Shown one piece after another: positions 27,791 through 37,076 of a stretch of DNA of 55,563 nucleotides. Source of the stretch: an uncultured Erysipelotrichaceae bacterium (GTDB lineage Bacteria; Bacillota_I; Bacilli_A; Erysipelotrichales; Erysipelotrichaceae); assembly GCA_902761625.1 (NCBI GenBank), contig CACWLH010000025.1, forward strand, positions 1 to 55,563, given 5' to 3'. The notes below the pieces were generated by a model. The model saw only the letters and a program-made list of their open reading frames with translations, was not told where the DNA came from and did no database searches. Made by a program: the position numbers and the translations under genes. Within the stretch, counting starts at the first letter, position 1, and each line of letters starts with the position of its first letter.

Positions 27791-28333
27791 TTAATTGTCT
27801 TCCAGAAGCAGGCGCATCTCTTCAAAGCGCTGTCTGAAGAATGCAGTCAATTGATCAGGATGGTTCTGCAAGTGAAGACGGATCAAACGCGCATGGATCA
27901 AAGTTGAATTGTATTGTTCTTCTGTAATCAGGTGTTTTGCATAAGCCTGTTCCAGCTCATTCTGATCCAGTTGTCTGAAGCCATTCTCATCAGCGGTGAA
28001 ATCAATATACAGATCCTCAAACCAGGGGATTTCACAATCCGTATGATTGCCGTCAGTCACATCGATGTAGATTTCAAGCAGGCTTCCATCCGGATCAAAC
28101 ATCACGGTAAACCATGCGAAGTCCTGTTCCATGGCCAATTGGAGCCAGTAATAACCCTGATCCGCAAGCGTGACACTTCTGTCAGCGCGCTTTTTGATAA
28201 ACGGTCTGCCGATCTCATCAATCCGGAAGAGGGAGATCCTGCCCGTCTTTTCCGCATACATGAAGTCCATGATGATCTGCTTTTTGGAACGGATCTCTTT
28301 CCACTCGCTTCTGCTCATCTCTTTTTTCTGCAT
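27791..28333 (-). CDS. DUF402 domain protein
   Basis: 180 residues with the DUF402 pattern: aromatic-rich beta strands YYWLQLAMEQDFAWFTVMFDPDGSLLEIYIDV, the acidic WFEDLYIDF strand and a C-terminal helical LDQNELEQAYAKHLITEEQYN. Family members include nucleoside di/triphosphate phosphatases (Ntdp/YgaC type) with metal-binding acidic residues; activity here is inferred. No ribosome site precedes the ATG at 28333. A -10-like TATTAT ends six bases before it, so a leaderless transcript is possible; an ATG at 28318 is the alternative start. Confidence 0.75.
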   Translation of the reverse strand: MQKKEMSRSEWKEIRSKKQIIMDFMYAEKTGRISLFRIDEIGRPFIKKRADRSVTLADQGYYWLQLAMEQDFAWFTVMFDPDGSLLEIYIDVTDGNHTDCEIPWFEDLYIDFTADENGFRQLDQNELEQAYAKHLITEEQYNSTLIHARLIRLHLQNHPDQLTAFFRQRFEEMRLLLEDN

Positions 28334-28376
28334 GAAAAAATAATAAACCCGTCTGCTTGTTTTTAAAACAGACGGG
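28334..28376 (-). terminator. Terminator after the GlsB-like gene
   Basis: CCCGTCTG / CAGACGGG stem (28348-28355 and 28369-28376) with inner TTTT/AAAA pairing, followed on the minus strand by a T-rich tail that runs up to the DUF402 start codon. Confidence 0.8.
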
Positions 28377-28398
28377 CTTGTTTTCGGTGAAATGGCTG

Positions 28399-28644
28399 TT
28401 ATTTAACAATGAATTTCCTGTATGCCCATACGGCAAGACAGCCGCCGCATACCGCAAAGATAATGTGTCCGATCATGCCGTTGGCACCGATTCCGAGCAA
28501 TCCGCCGATGAAACCTGCGACAATGCCGCCGACCAGTCCGAGCATGCAGTTGAAGATCATATTGGAGCTGTCCATATTCATTAATTTTGCAACCAGCCAG
28601 CCGCTGAATGCGCCGATGATAAGATCGATAATCAGATTGACCAT
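28399..28644 (-). CDS. GlsB/YeaQ/YmgE family stress-related membrane protein
   Basis: 81 residues from the ATG at 28644, which has GGAGG seven bases before it; an upstream ATG contains that site. Three hydrophobic segments with glycine-rich packing (LIIDLIIGAFSGWLVAKLM, GLVGGIVAGFIGGLLG, GHIIFAVCGGCLAVW) match the transglycosylase-associated/GlsB family, small inner-membrane proteins linked with stress in several bacteria; biochemical role unknown. It is followed by a terminator and has its own promoter. Confidence 0.88.
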   Translation of the reverse strand: MVNLIIDLIIGAFSGWLVAKLMNMDSSNMIFNCMLGLVGGIVAGFIGGLLGIGANGMIGHIIFAVCGGCLAVWAYRKFIVK

Positions 28645-28679
28645 ATTTACCTCCATGAACACTTCTGTGCTCTGAAATT

Positions 28680-28707
28680 ATCATAGCACTCTGATCTTGA
28701 ATGTAAA
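28680..28707 (-). promoter_or_regulatory. Promoter of the GlsB-like gene
   Basis: On the minus strand TTTACA (28702-28707), 16 bases, then TATGAT (28680-28685) with TGC before it (extended -10). Confidence 0.6.
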
Positions 28708-28715
28708 TATATAAT

Positions 28716-28730
28716 TTGACCGGCGGTCAA
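28716..28730 (-). terminator. Short hairpin after the Ppx/GppA gene
   Basis: TTGACC-GCC-GGTCAA on the minus strand, four bases past the stop codon, followed by an AT-rich tail. It may be a weak terminator, and it also lies upstream of the GlsB-like promoter, so an operator is an alternative. Confidence 0.4.
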
Positions 28731-28733
28731 GCC

Positions 28734-29600
28734 TTAAAGATCGGCAATGCAAGCCATGAGGAATCCCTCACGGATGCCTGTATCAGAGATCACGATTTCT
28801 TCGGTGTTGAATACATCGCATATTTCCATGATCATATGCATACCCGGCAGAAGCACCGGGATACGTGATGCTTCCACGGTATGATGAACGATTTCCGTGA
28901 TCACGGGCTCTTTGTCACGGATTCTGGCAAAGGCATCTTTCAGATCGCTCACGCGGATGCGGTGTCTGTCGCCATATGCCTTTTCGAAAACCATACCGAC
29001 AGCTCTGGCCGTTCCGCCGATGCCGATGATCGTTTTTGCGTCGGTATCCAGGGAAGGATATTCACTTCTGGCTTTGAGGATTTCCTTGCGGCATTCCTCT
29101 GTATCAAGCGGCAGATGGGCAAGACGCACGCAGCCAAGATGGAAGCTCATCGCTTCAACCGCCTTGTCATCATGGAAGGAGATCAGTTCGGTGCTGCCGC
29201 CGCCTACGTCAAAGGCAATGCCCTCATGCACATCCGGATATGAGAATTTGGCGCCTTCAAAGTCATAAAGCGCCTCCTGTTCCCCGGTTAAGGGATGGAT
29301 TTCAAAACCGCTTAAGGCAAGGGCTTTGATCAGTTCTTCGGCATTGTCGATGCGGCAAGGCTCGGTAATATCCGCAAACCGGTATGAGATCCCCATCTCA
29401 TCCAGAATGGCGGCATATTGTTTCAATACCGCAAGGGCTTTTTCAATGCCTTCACGGGCCATCAATCCGTCTTTGACATAGTCGATCAGATGCACCGGGG
29501 TGGAGATGTATCTCAGCTGTCTGAGCTCGTTGCCGTTGACTTCGTAAGCAATCAATACAACTGTGTTTGAACCCACATCGGCAATTCCGTATCTGTTCAT
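28734..29600 (-). CDS. Ppx/GppA-type phosphatase
   Basis: 288 residues of the actin-like ASKHA fold. The first phosphate loop is IADVGSNTVVLIAYEV (residues 5-20), and the second, FDVGGGSTELISF, is near 130-142; GIGGTARAVGMVF matches the later adenosine-side loop. It is shorter than classic exopolyphosphatases (which add C-terminal domains), like stand-alone Ppx/GppA proteins that act on polyphosphate or (p)ppGpp pentaphosphate. Exact substrate is unknown. GGAGG precedes the start. Transcribed alone, divergent from pyrH. Confidence 0.87.
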   Translation of the reverse strand: MNRYGIADVGSNTVVLIAYEVNGNELRQLRYISTPVHLIDYVKDGLMAREGIEKALAVLKQYAAILDEMGISYRFADITEPCRIDNAEELIKALALSGFEIHPLTGEQEALYDFEGAKFSYPDVHEGIAFDVGGGSTELISFHDDKAVEAMSFHLGCVRLAHLPLDTEECRKEILKARSEYPSLDTDAKTIIGIGGTARAVGMVFEKAYGDRHRIRVSDLKDAFARIRDKEPVITEIVHHTVEASRIPVLLPGMHMIMEICDVFNTEEIVISDTGIREGFLMACIADL

Positions 29601-29618
29601 AAGTGTTCCTCCGCTGAT

Positions 29619-29648
29619 ATATTAGCATGATTCTGATCTGTTTCCCAA
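29619..29648 (-). promoter_or_regulatory. Promoter of the Ppx/GppA-type gene
   Basis: Minus strand: TTGGGA (29643-29648), 18 bases, then TAATAT (29619-29624) preceded by TGC. Confidence 0.55.
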
Positions 29649-29697
29649 CCATGGCAGGGGATGCTGACTCAAAAATAATGGAATCTGTATTCAGCTT

Positions 29698-29706
29698 TGG
29701 TATAAT
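29698..29706 (+). promoter_or_regulatory. pyrH promoter, extended -10
   Basis: TGGTATAAT gives a perfect -10 with TGn extension, 30 bases before the pyrH ATG. No good -35 is seen. Confidence 0.6.
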
Positions 29707-29717
29707 GATAACAGTGA

Positions 29718-30449
<732 letters not shown>

Positions 30450-30453
30450 CCGT

Positions 30454-31002
30454 ATGGCATACCCTATCATTGATACAATCAAAGGAAGAATGGACAAGGC
30501 AGTCGAACATCTGCAGTCCGAACTCAATACCGTGCGTACAGGCATGGCTAATCCGAACATGCTCAACAAGGTCATGGTCAACTACTACGGATCACCGACA
30601 CCGCTGAACCAGATTGCCGGTATCACAGTCCAGGAAGGACGTATCCTGGTCATCAAGCCTTATGATCCCAGTAGCCTCAGAGAAATTGAAAAGGCATGCA
30701 ATGCGGCTGATCTCGGCATCAATCCGCAGAACGACGGTTCCGTCGTCCGTCTTGCTGTTCCGCAGCTGACCGGTGACACCAGAAAGGAAATGACCAAGAA
30801 GGTTTCCAAGCTTGGTGAAGAAGCCAAGGTTCAGATCAGAAACATCCGCCGCGACGCGATGAATGCGATCAAGAAGGATGAAACTCTGGATGAGGACAAT
30901 CAGAAGGATTGTGAAAAGGAAGTCCAGAAGGTGACCGATTCCTATACCAAGAAGATCGATCAGATCGCAGATGCGAAGAGCAAGGAAATCCTGAAAGTAT
31001 AA
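30454..31002 (+). CDS. frr: Ribosome recycling factor
   Basis: 182 residues, typical length. With EF-G it splits the post-termination ribosome. It shows the two-domain pattern: SELNTVRTGMANPNMLNKVMVNYYGSPTPLNQIAGI, VIKPYDPSSLREIEKA, then PQLTGDTRKEMTKKVSKLGEEAKVQIRNIRRDA in the long helical arm. GGAGG lies upstream with slightly long spacing. A terminator follows. Confidence 0.97.
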   Translation: MAYPIIDTIKGRMDKAVEHLQSELNTVRTGMANPNMLNKVMVNYYGSPTPLNQIAGITVQEGRILVIKPYDPSSLREIEKACNAADLGINPQNDGSVVRLAVPQLTGDTRKEMTKKVSKLGEEAKVQIRNIRRDAMNAIKKDETLDEDNQKDCEKEVQKVTDSYTKKIDQIADAKSKEILKV

Positions 31003-31006
31003 AAAG

Positions 31007-31029
31007 AGGGTGCGCATCGCACCTTTTTC
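31007..31029 (+). terminator. Intrinsic terminator after frr
   Basis: Stem AGGGTGCG / CGCACCTT (one G-U) with a CAT loop and a T run. Confidence 0.82.
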
Positions 31030-31042
31030 TTGAGGAGGAAAG

Positions 31043-32065
31043 ATGCCTGAAATCCGGGTGGAAAAACTGAACCGCTTATATGGAAAACAGCACATTCTGA
31101 ACAATGTGGATTTCATAGCGGAAACCGGGAAAATCACGGTTCTGCTCGGTCCCTCCGGAGCCGGCAAGACGACTCTGCTCAGATGCATTGCAGGCCTCGA
31201 CAAAGCGGATGAAGGCAGGATTTTCTTTGATGAAGCCGATGTGACAGAGCTGACGCCTGTGCAGAGAAAGATCGCGATGATCTTTCAGAATGCGGCTTTG
31301 TTTGAACATACCAGAATCAAGGATAATATCGGCTATGGCCTCCATAAGCTCGGCTATACCAACAGTGAGATTGAACAGATGGTGCAAAGCAGCGCGGCTG
31401 CCCTGCATATTGAACATCTTCTGGAAAGGTATCCCGGCCAGCTTTCCGGAGGTGAAAGACAGCGGGCATCGATTGCCCGTGCGATTGTCCGCAAGCCTTC
31501 GATTCTGCTGCTGGATGAACCGTTCTCCTCACTGGATGCACGGCTTTCCGAAGAGTTGTGCGAAGAGATGATCCGTCTGCAGAAACAAAGCGGTATGACC
31601 ATGATCATGGTGACCCATGATCAGAAGGAGGCCATGCGCACCGGTGATGTCATCGCATTGATGAATGAGGGCCGCATCGTTTCCAAAGGAACTCCGGCAT
31701 TTCTTTACAACAGTCCGCCGGATCTGTTCACCGCTCAGTTTCTGGGCACGCCGAAAATCAATCTCATCCGGCGGGACAGTGCTCTTTTTGCAAGACTGAA
31801 GGATTATTATCATCCCGATGATACCGTGCAGACGCTTGGAATCAGGCCGGACAGCTTTATGATCCAGGTCCATGAAGAGGGCATCTGTGAGGTGATGCGC
31901 TGCAGTGCAGGTTACGGCACCTATGAAATCCAGGCGCTGTGTCTGGATACACCGTTAGTGATTATCAGCACTATGCCGATGGAAAAAGGCACCCGCTTTC
32001 AGATCTGTGCGCCGGCCGAAAAACTGCTGCGGTTTGATGAAAACGGGCTTTCGGTAACCGCCTGA
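31043..32065 (+). CDS. Orphan ABC importer ATPase, MalK/UgpC/PotA type
   Basis: 340 residues. Walker A GPSGAGKTT near residue 35, Q-loop MIFQNAALFEH near 80, signature LSGGERQR near 132, Walker B ILLLDEPFSSLD and H-loop MVTHDQ. A C-terminal ~100 residues form a TOBE-like beta domain, as in carbohydrate, polyamine and Fe importers. GAGGAGG precedes the start. No permease or binding-protein gene is adjacent, so it may serve several sugar transporters encoded elsewhere, as MsiK/MsmK-type ATPases do. The substrate cannot be read from sequence. Confidence 0.85.
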   Translation: MPEIRVEKLNRLYGKQHILNNVDFIAETGKITVLLGPSGAGKTTLLRCIAGLDKADEGRIFFDEADVTELTPVQRKIAMIFQNAALFEHTRIKDNIGYGLHKLGYTNSEIEQMVQSSAAALHIEHLLERYPGQLSGGERQRASIARAIVRKPSILLLDEPFSSLDARLSEELCEEMIRLQKQSGMTMIMVTHDQKEAMRTGDVIALMNEGRIVSKGTPAFLYNSPPDLFTAQFLGTPKINLIRRDSALFARLKDYYHPDDTVQTLGIRPDSFMIQVHEEGICEVMRCSAGYGTYEIQALCLDTPLVIISTMPMEKGTRFQICAPAEKLLRFDENGLSVTA

Positions 32066-32077
32066 AGCGGAAATATG

Positions 32078-32083
32078 TATAAT
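32078..32083 (+). promoter_or_regulatory. -10 box before uppS
   Basis: A perfect TATAAT 26 bases before the uppS ATG, preceded directly by TG. No clear -35. Confidence 0.45.
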
Positions 32084-32108
32084 AGTGTTTGTTCATGAGG
32101 AGGTTATC

Positions 32109-32816
32109 ATGAAAGAATGCAGACATGTTGCGATTATTATGGACGGCAACGGCAGATGGGCCAAAGCCAAGGGCATGCCGAGAACCGCCGGTCATAAGGT
32201 CGGAGCTGACAATGTCAGAACCATTGCCATCGCCGCCAATGAGCTTGGCGTGAAATATCTGACCCTTTATGCTTTTTCAACCGAGAACTGGAAGCGCTCA
32301 AATGATGAGGTGAATTACCTCATGAAGCTGCCGGCTTATCTGTTCAAAATGTATATGCGTGAATTCCTGGAAAGAGGGTTCCGCATCCGCCTGATCGGCG
32401 ATCTTACGGCTTTGCCGGAAGCGACCAGAAAGGTATTGCTTGACGCAGCCGATGAATCAAAGAACAACACCGGTCTCTCTTTGATCATCGCCATCAATTA
32501 CGGCTCACGTGATGAGATCACAAGAGCGGTGAAGAGCATCGCTGAGAAAGTGAAAGACGGTTCCCTTGATCCGCAGGCAATTGATGAGGATACGATCACC
32601 GGCGCGCTTGACACCCGCGACTTCCCGGATGTCGATCTATTGATCCGCACCAGCGGCGAACAGCGTATTTCCAATTATCTCTTATGGCAGATTGCCTATG
32701 CGGAGCTGGAATTCGTGCCGGAATCCTGGCCGGAATTCACACCCGAAGTGCTGGCCAGATGCCTTGAGGAATATTCGCACCGCGACAGACGGTTCGGAGG
32801 TGTCACCAATGAATAA
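32109..32816 (+). CDS. uppS: Undecaprenyl diphosphate synthase
   Basis: 235 residues. It builds the C55 lipid carrier for cell-wall synthesis from FPP and IPP. The catalytic Asp and substrate-binding loop are in VAIIMDGNGRWAKAKGMPRTAGHKVG near the start. TLYAFSTENWKRS follows, and DLLIRTSGEQRISNYLLWQIAYAELEF is near the end. The start at 32109 has GAGGAGG five bases upstream; a longer frame has no ribosome site. It overlaps cdsA by eight bases. Confidence 0.97.
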   Translation: MKECRHVAIIMDGNGRWAKAKGMPRTAGHKVGADNVRTIAIAANELGVKYLTLYAFSTENWKRSNDEVNYLMKLPAYLFKMYMREFLERGFRIRLIGDLTALPEATRKVLLDAADESKNNTGLSLIIAINYGSRDEITRAVKSIAEKVKDGSLDPQAIDEDTITGALDTRDFPDVDLLIRTSGEQRISNYLLWQIAYAELEFVPESWPEFTPEVLARCLEEYSHRDRRFGGVTNE

Positions 32817-33597
32817 GAAAATGATGATCAAGACACTTGTCGCTCTGGCGATGATTGTCGTGGTTGTTCCGATCGCCTGGATCGGCGGCATTCCAATGCA
32901 GATACTGCTCGCAGTGATCGGTGCCTTAAGCGCATATGAATGCGCGGCGCTTTTCGATACCAACAAATATATCATGGCTGCGCTTGGCTTTGCGGCAGTG
33001 GTCGGACTGTATATGGTTCCGGCCAGCCACCTTGGCGCAGTGATTGCCTTATGGCTTGTGGTGCTGTTTCTGATTGAACTGATGGATGAAAGAATCACCA
33101 CTGATCTTGTCGCATACATGTTCACAATGACAATGCTGATCGGACTTGCGATCCGCTGTGTCCAGGTGCTTTATGCCGATCCGAAAACAGCCTTCTTCGT
33201 ATTGATCTATATCGCATGCGCATGTTTCGGATGCGATACCGGAGCATATTTCTTCGGCGTCTTCTTCGGCAAACACAAGATGATTCCGCGTGTTTCTCCC
33301 AACAAGACATGGGAGGGCTCCATCGGCGGCTATGCCACCGGTGCCGTTCTTTCCTTTGTCTTCGGCATGTTTCTCTGCGCACATCTGCCGCTTGGCTTAA
33401 GAGTCGCGGCCAGCCTGATTCTGCCTGCGGTTGCCCAGCTTGGAGATCTTTCCTTCTCCTCGATCAAGCGCAGATTCCAGATCAAGGACCTCGGCAATAT
33501 CTTCCCGGGACACGGCGGCATGCTTGACCGGGTTGATTCAATTATTTTCTGTATGATGGTATTCAACGGACTGATGATCCTCTGGGGGCTTGCATGA
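32809..33597 (+). CDS. cdsA: Phosphatidate cytidylyltransferase
   Basis: 262 residues, about seven or eight membrane spans. It makes CDP-diacylglycerol for phospholipids. The family signature is in the C-terminal part: SPNKTWEGSIGGYATG, and further on SSIKRRFQIKDLGNIFPGHGGMLDRVDS. The start at 32809 has GGAGG eight bases before it and overlaps uppS; a longer frame into uppS is a shadow. The stop overlaps dxr by four bases. Confidence 0.95.
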   Translation: MNKKMMIKTLVALAMIVVVVPIAWIGGIPMQILLAVIGALSAYECAALFDTNKYIMAALGFAAVVGLYMVPASHLGAVIALWLVVLFLIELMDERITTDLVAYMFTMTMLIGLAIRCVQVLYADPKTAFFVLIYIACACFGCDTGAYFFGVFFGKHKMIPRVSPNKTWEGSIGGYATGAVLSFVFGMFLCAHLPLGLRVAASLILPAVAQLGDLSFSSIKRRFQIKDLGNIFPGHGGMLDRVDSIIFCMMVFNGLMILWGLA

Positions 33598-34748
33598 AAA
33601 GACTCGTATTGTTAGGCGCCACCGGCTCCATCGGTGTGCAGACGGTGGATGTTGTTCTTCAGCATCCCGATCAGTTTGAAATCATTGCCCTGAGCGCGGG
33701 CAGAAATATTGCAAAACTCAGGGAAATCCTCGCTGAGATTCATCCGAAACAGGTCTGTGTCATGAAGGAGAGTGACGCATGCGCACTGCATGAGACATAT
33801 CCGGAAATTGACTTTGTCTCTGGCGATGAGGGGCTCAATATCCTTGCAAAGCGCGATGATTATGATGTGCTGGTCAACGCCCTGGTCGGCTTTACCGGCT
33901 TCATGCCCACCTTATGCGCAATCCAGAGCAATCATGATGTCGCTTTAGCCAACAAGGAGACCCTTGTGGTCGGCGGTGAGCTCATCTATAAAGCCCTGCA
34001 CGAACACGGCCGTAAACTCTATCCGATCGATTCGGAACACTCGGCGATCTTCCAGTGTCTGCAGGGAAACAGACGTTCCGATCTGAAACGTCTGATTATC
34101 ACCGCCAGCGGCGGCAGCTTCCGCACGAAGACACGCGAGGAGCTCAAGGATGTCACCGTTGAGCAGGCGCTTGCCCATCCCAACTGGTCGATGGGTGCCA
34201 AAATCACGATTGACAGCGCGGATATGATGAACAAGGGCTTTGAGGTCATGGAGGCCCACTGGCTCTTCGATGTGGACTATGATGATATCGATGTGCTCAT
34301 GCACCGGGAGAGCGTGATTCACTCAATGGTCGAATTCCGCGATCACAGTGTCATCGCCCAGCTTGGCGCACCGGATATGAGACTGCCGATTCAGTATGCG
34401 CTGACCTGTCCCGACCGTTTTGAGCTTCATCAGGATGCACCGCTGGATCTGGCTCAGATCGGCACGCTTCATTTTGAAAAGCCGGATCTGAGAAGATTCC
34501 CGCTGCTTGGTCTTGCCTATCAGGCAGGCCGTACAGGCGGCAGTATGCCGGCGGTGATGAATGCCGCAAATGAAGCGGCGAATCTTGCCTTCAGACAGGG
34601 AAAGATTCCTTTTCTGAAGATTGAGGATATCGTGATTTCAGCAGTTTACCGCTGTCCGTTCAAAGAGGTGAAGGATGTGAATGATCTTATCGAAGCCAAC
34701 GGATGGGGCACAAGATATGCAGAGAAAGTGATTAACGGAGAAATTTGA
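33594..34748 (+). CDS. dxr: 1-deoxy-D-xylulose 5-phosphate reductoisomerase
   Basis: 384 residues. It catalyses the first committed step of the MEP isoprenoid pathway. NADPH-binding LGATGSIGVQTVDVV at residues 5-19, ANKETLVVGGELI near 122, PIDSEHSAIFQCLQG near 145, TASGGSFR, and the HPNWSMGAKITIDSADMMNKGFEVMEAHWLF metal/substrate region. The C-terminal domain includes GLAYQAGRTGGSMPAVMNAANEAA. The set uppS-cdsA-dxr-rseP is a classic cluster; this gene supplies precursors for uppS. Confidence 0.97.
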   Translation: MKRLVLLGATGSIGVQTVDVVLQHPDQFEIIALSAGRNIAKLREILAEIHPKQVCVMKESDACALHETYPEIDFVSGDEGLNILAKRDDYDVLVNALVGFTGFMPTLCAIQSNHDVALANKETLVVGGELIYKALHEHGRKLYPIDSEHSAIFQCLQGNRRSDLKRLIITASGGSFRTKTREELKDVTVEQALAHPNWSMGAKITIDSADMMNKGFEVMEAHWLFDVDYDDIDVLMHRESVIHSMVEFRDHSVIAQLGAPDMRLPIQYALTCPDRFELHQDAPLDLAQIGTLHFEKPDLRRFPLLGLAYQAGRTGGSMPAVMNAANEAANLAFRQGKIPFLKIEDIVISAVYRCPFKEVKDVNDLIEANGWGTRYAEKVINGEI

Positions 34749-35809
34749 TGACGATTATTTATTTTCTGATTCTTCTTTCCCTGATCATCGTGATTCACGA
34801 GGCGGGCCATCTGATGGCTGCCAAAAAATTCGGCGTCTATTGCTATGAATTCGCCTTCGGCATGGGACCGCTGATTTTCCAGAAGCAGGGTAAAGAAACA
34901 AAATATTCCATCCGCGCCATTCCGATCGGCGGCTATGTGTCAATGGCTGGCGAAGCGGACGGGGATGAGATGTATCCTGATATTGAGGTGGAGGACAGCC
35001 GCAGGCTGATCAACAAGCCCTGGTGGCAGAAGATCATTATCATGCTGGCAGGCGTATTCATGAATTTCATGCTTGCCTGGGTGATTTTCTCTCTGAGCAT
35101 TCTTTCCGCCGGAGCTTTCCAGACACCCGCCAAAGCAGTGGTTGAACAGGTTGTCGAAGGCTCTCCTGCCGAGGCGGCAGGCTTTCAGAGCGGTGATATC
35201 ATCAAAAAGATCACCAAGGAGGACGGCAGCTCCGTTTCCCCGAAAACATATATTGACATGCAGACATTCTCGGCCGGCTATGACGGAATGGAGACCTATA
35301 CCGTTGAAAGAAACGGCGAACTGATCGAAATCTCAGTCACGCCCCGCTATGACGAGGAAAGCGATGCCTATCTGATCGGCATCGTCGGCCCGGCCGGTGA
35401 AGTCAACAAGGTGAACCTGCTCAACTGCTGGTATTACGGCGTGGTTGAAATGGGCATTATCGCAAGACTATTGATCACGACACTGATCGGTCTGTTCCGC
35501 GGCGTCGGACTCTCCAACGTGTCCGGTCCGGTCGGCATTTATCAGGCCACCGAAACCTATGCGTCGCTTGGCTTTGCAAGCTTCATGTTGCTGGTGGCAC
35601 AGCTTTCGCTCAACGTCGGCATCTTCAATCTGCTGCCGCTGCCGGTTCTCGACGGCGGTCAGGTGGTGATCGCTCTTGCCGAAGCAGTCACGGGAAAGCC
35701 GCTCAACCAGAAGGTTAAGATCGGTCTGATGGCAGCCTGCTGGGTATTGCTGATCGGCTTCATGCTGTTTGTCACCTGGAATGATATTTCCAAGCTGTTC
35801 GCGCATTGA
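34748..35809 (+). CDS. rseP: Site-2 protease, RseP family
   Basis: 353 residues from ATG 34748 (GGAG seven bases before; overlaps the dxr stop as TGATG). An intramembrane zinc protease. HEAGH in the first span (residues 18-22) and the second metal-binding region LPLPVLDGG near residue 300 are present. One PDZ domain covers about 120-190 (VEGSPAEAAGFQSGDIIKK). Substrates are usually anti-sigma factors or signal-peptide remnants; the membrane anti-sigma at 7305 is a conceivable one, without evidence. It ends the operon. Confidence 0.95.
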   Translation: MTIIYFLILLSLIIVIHEAGHLMAAKKFGVYCYEFAFGMGPLIFQKQGKETKYSIRAIPIGGYVSMAGEADGDEMYPDIEVEDSRRLINKPWWQKIIIMLAGVFMNFMLAWVIFSLSILSAGAFQTPAKAVVEQVVEGSPAEAAGFQSGDIIKKITKEDGSSVSPKTYIDMQTFSAGYDGMETYTVERNGELIEISVTPRYDEESDAYLIGIVGPAGEVNKVNLLNCWYYGVVEMGIIARLLITTLIGLFRGVGLSNVSGPVGIYQATETYASLGFASFMLLVAQLSLNVGIFNLLPLPVLDGGQVVIALAEAVTGKPLNQKVKIGLMAACWVLLIGFMLFVTWNDISKLFAH

Positions 35810-35820
35810 TCGAAATTTAA

Positions 35821-35863
35821 AAAGGACATCCGCCCTGATTCATCCGGTGAATGTCCTTTTTTT
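35821..35863. terminator. Bidirectional terminator between rseP and nagA
   Basis: AAAGGACAT / ATGTCCTTT stem with T runs on the plus strand and A-rich sequence before it, serving both convergent genes. Confidence 0.85.
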
Positions 35864-35865
35864 AT

Positions 35866-37002
35866 TCAGAATTGAGCGATGCCTTTGCAATAAACTTCAG
35901 CAGCCGAATAATCGTCATTGAGAATGGTGAGATCCGCATCATAGCCGCTCTGGATCTTTCCGATCACATCATCCATGCCAAGCAGCCTTGCCGGATTGAC
36001 GGTACAGGAATTGACGGCCTTGTCAAAGGGGACAAGCGCACGTTCAACCAGATTGCGCAGACCCTCGTTCATCTTCATGGTGGAACCGGCCAGGTTCTTT
36101 TCCTTTACCAGATGGGCGCTGCCGTCCGGATAGATTTCAATCTCATGTCCGCCGAAGAGGAACTTCGTGCCGGTTTCAAAGCCCTTGCACATCAATGAAT
36201 CGGAAATCATCACCGCTTTGTCCGCATTTTTTGCTTCAAAGAACATATGCAGTGCCTGCGGAGTGGAATGATTGCAGTCGCAAATGATCTCACTGTAAAG
36301 ATCGCTCATCCGCAAAGCCGCTCCGACCAGTCCGTTTTCACGATGCTTGAGCGGGGTCATCGCATTGAAAGTATGGGTGATTGATTTCGCTCCGTTGGCA
36401 GCGGCGAGAACCGCCTGTTCATAGGAAGCCGAAGAGTGTCCCATGGAAACAACCACGCCATTTGCTGACGCATGGCGGGTCAGGGCAAGATCCTCATCGT
36501 GTTCGGGGGCCAGCGTGATCACTTTGATCAATCCGTCCGCGGCACTCTGATATTCTTCAAACTCCTCAATGGAAGGGGAAACGATGGCTTCGGGAGGCTG
36601 GGCTCCCTTGTAATTCATATCCAGATAGGGACCTTCAAAATGAATGCCCAGAATGCGGGCGCCTTCATAGCCGTCTTTCACAACATTTGCCACATTGCGC
36701 ACCGCCTGAAGCAGAACTTCTTTTTTCTCGGTGACGGTTGTGGCAAGAAAGCCGGTGACACCCTCATGGACAATTCCCTTTGTCCATCGGCGCAATCCTT
36801 CCGGTTCGCCATAGTTTGTATCAAAGCCATAGGCGCCATGGCAGTGGATGTCGATGAAGCCCGGCAGGATACGCTTTGTTCCGTAATCGATATCCGCTTT
36901 GCTTTCATAATTCAGTATCCGGGTGATCTTTCCATCCTGCATTTCAATACAGGCCGGAAAGAGATCGCCGTACAGATATACTCTTTCGCTTCTGATCCGC
37001 AT
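35866..37002 (-). CDS. nagA: N-acetylglucosamine-6-phosphate deacetylase
   Basis: 378 residues from the ATG at 37002, which has GAGGTGA upstream; a longer frame runs through the intergenic region and is unlikely. It removes acetyl from GlcNAc-6-P in amino-sugar use and wall recycling. The metal/amidohydrolase motifs are PGFIDIHCHGAYGFDT near 50, GIHFEGPYLDMNYKGAQ, SMGHSSASYEQA, THTFNAM and MISDSLMCKG. No nagB adjoins. It diverges from a mannose-class PTS, which suggests joint import and deacetylation of an N-acetyl hexosamine. Confidence 0.94.
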   Translation of the reverse strand: MRIRSERVYLYGDLFPACIEMQDGKITRILNYESKADIDYGTKRILPGFIDIHCHGAYGFDTNYGEPEGLRRWTKGIVHEGVTGFLATTVTEKKEVLLQAVRNVANVVKDGYEGARILGIHFEGPYLDMNYKGAQPPEAIVSPSIEEFEEYQSAADGLIKVITLAPEHDEDLALTRHASANGVVVSMGHSSASYEQAVLAAANGAKSITHTFNAMTPLKHRENGLVGAALRMSDLYSEIICDCNHSTPQALHMFFEAKNADKAVMISDSLMCKGFETGTKFLFGGHEIEIYPDGSAHLVKEKNLAGSTMKMNEGLRNLVERALVPFDKAVNSCTVNPARLLGMDDVIGKIQSGYDADLTILNDDYSAAEVYCKGIAQF

Positions 37003-37076
37003 AGAATTCACCTCATACTCATTATACGCAATCAAAAACAGATGGATTGCCAAAGAAACATGATTGAGAGTGAATA

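Noticed and set aside
28716..28730. TTGACC-GGC-GGTCAA as a -35 element for the GlsB-like gene
   Set aside because: Spacing to any -10 on the minus strand is poor; the TTTACA-16-TATGAT pair fits better. A weak terminator or operator is retained.
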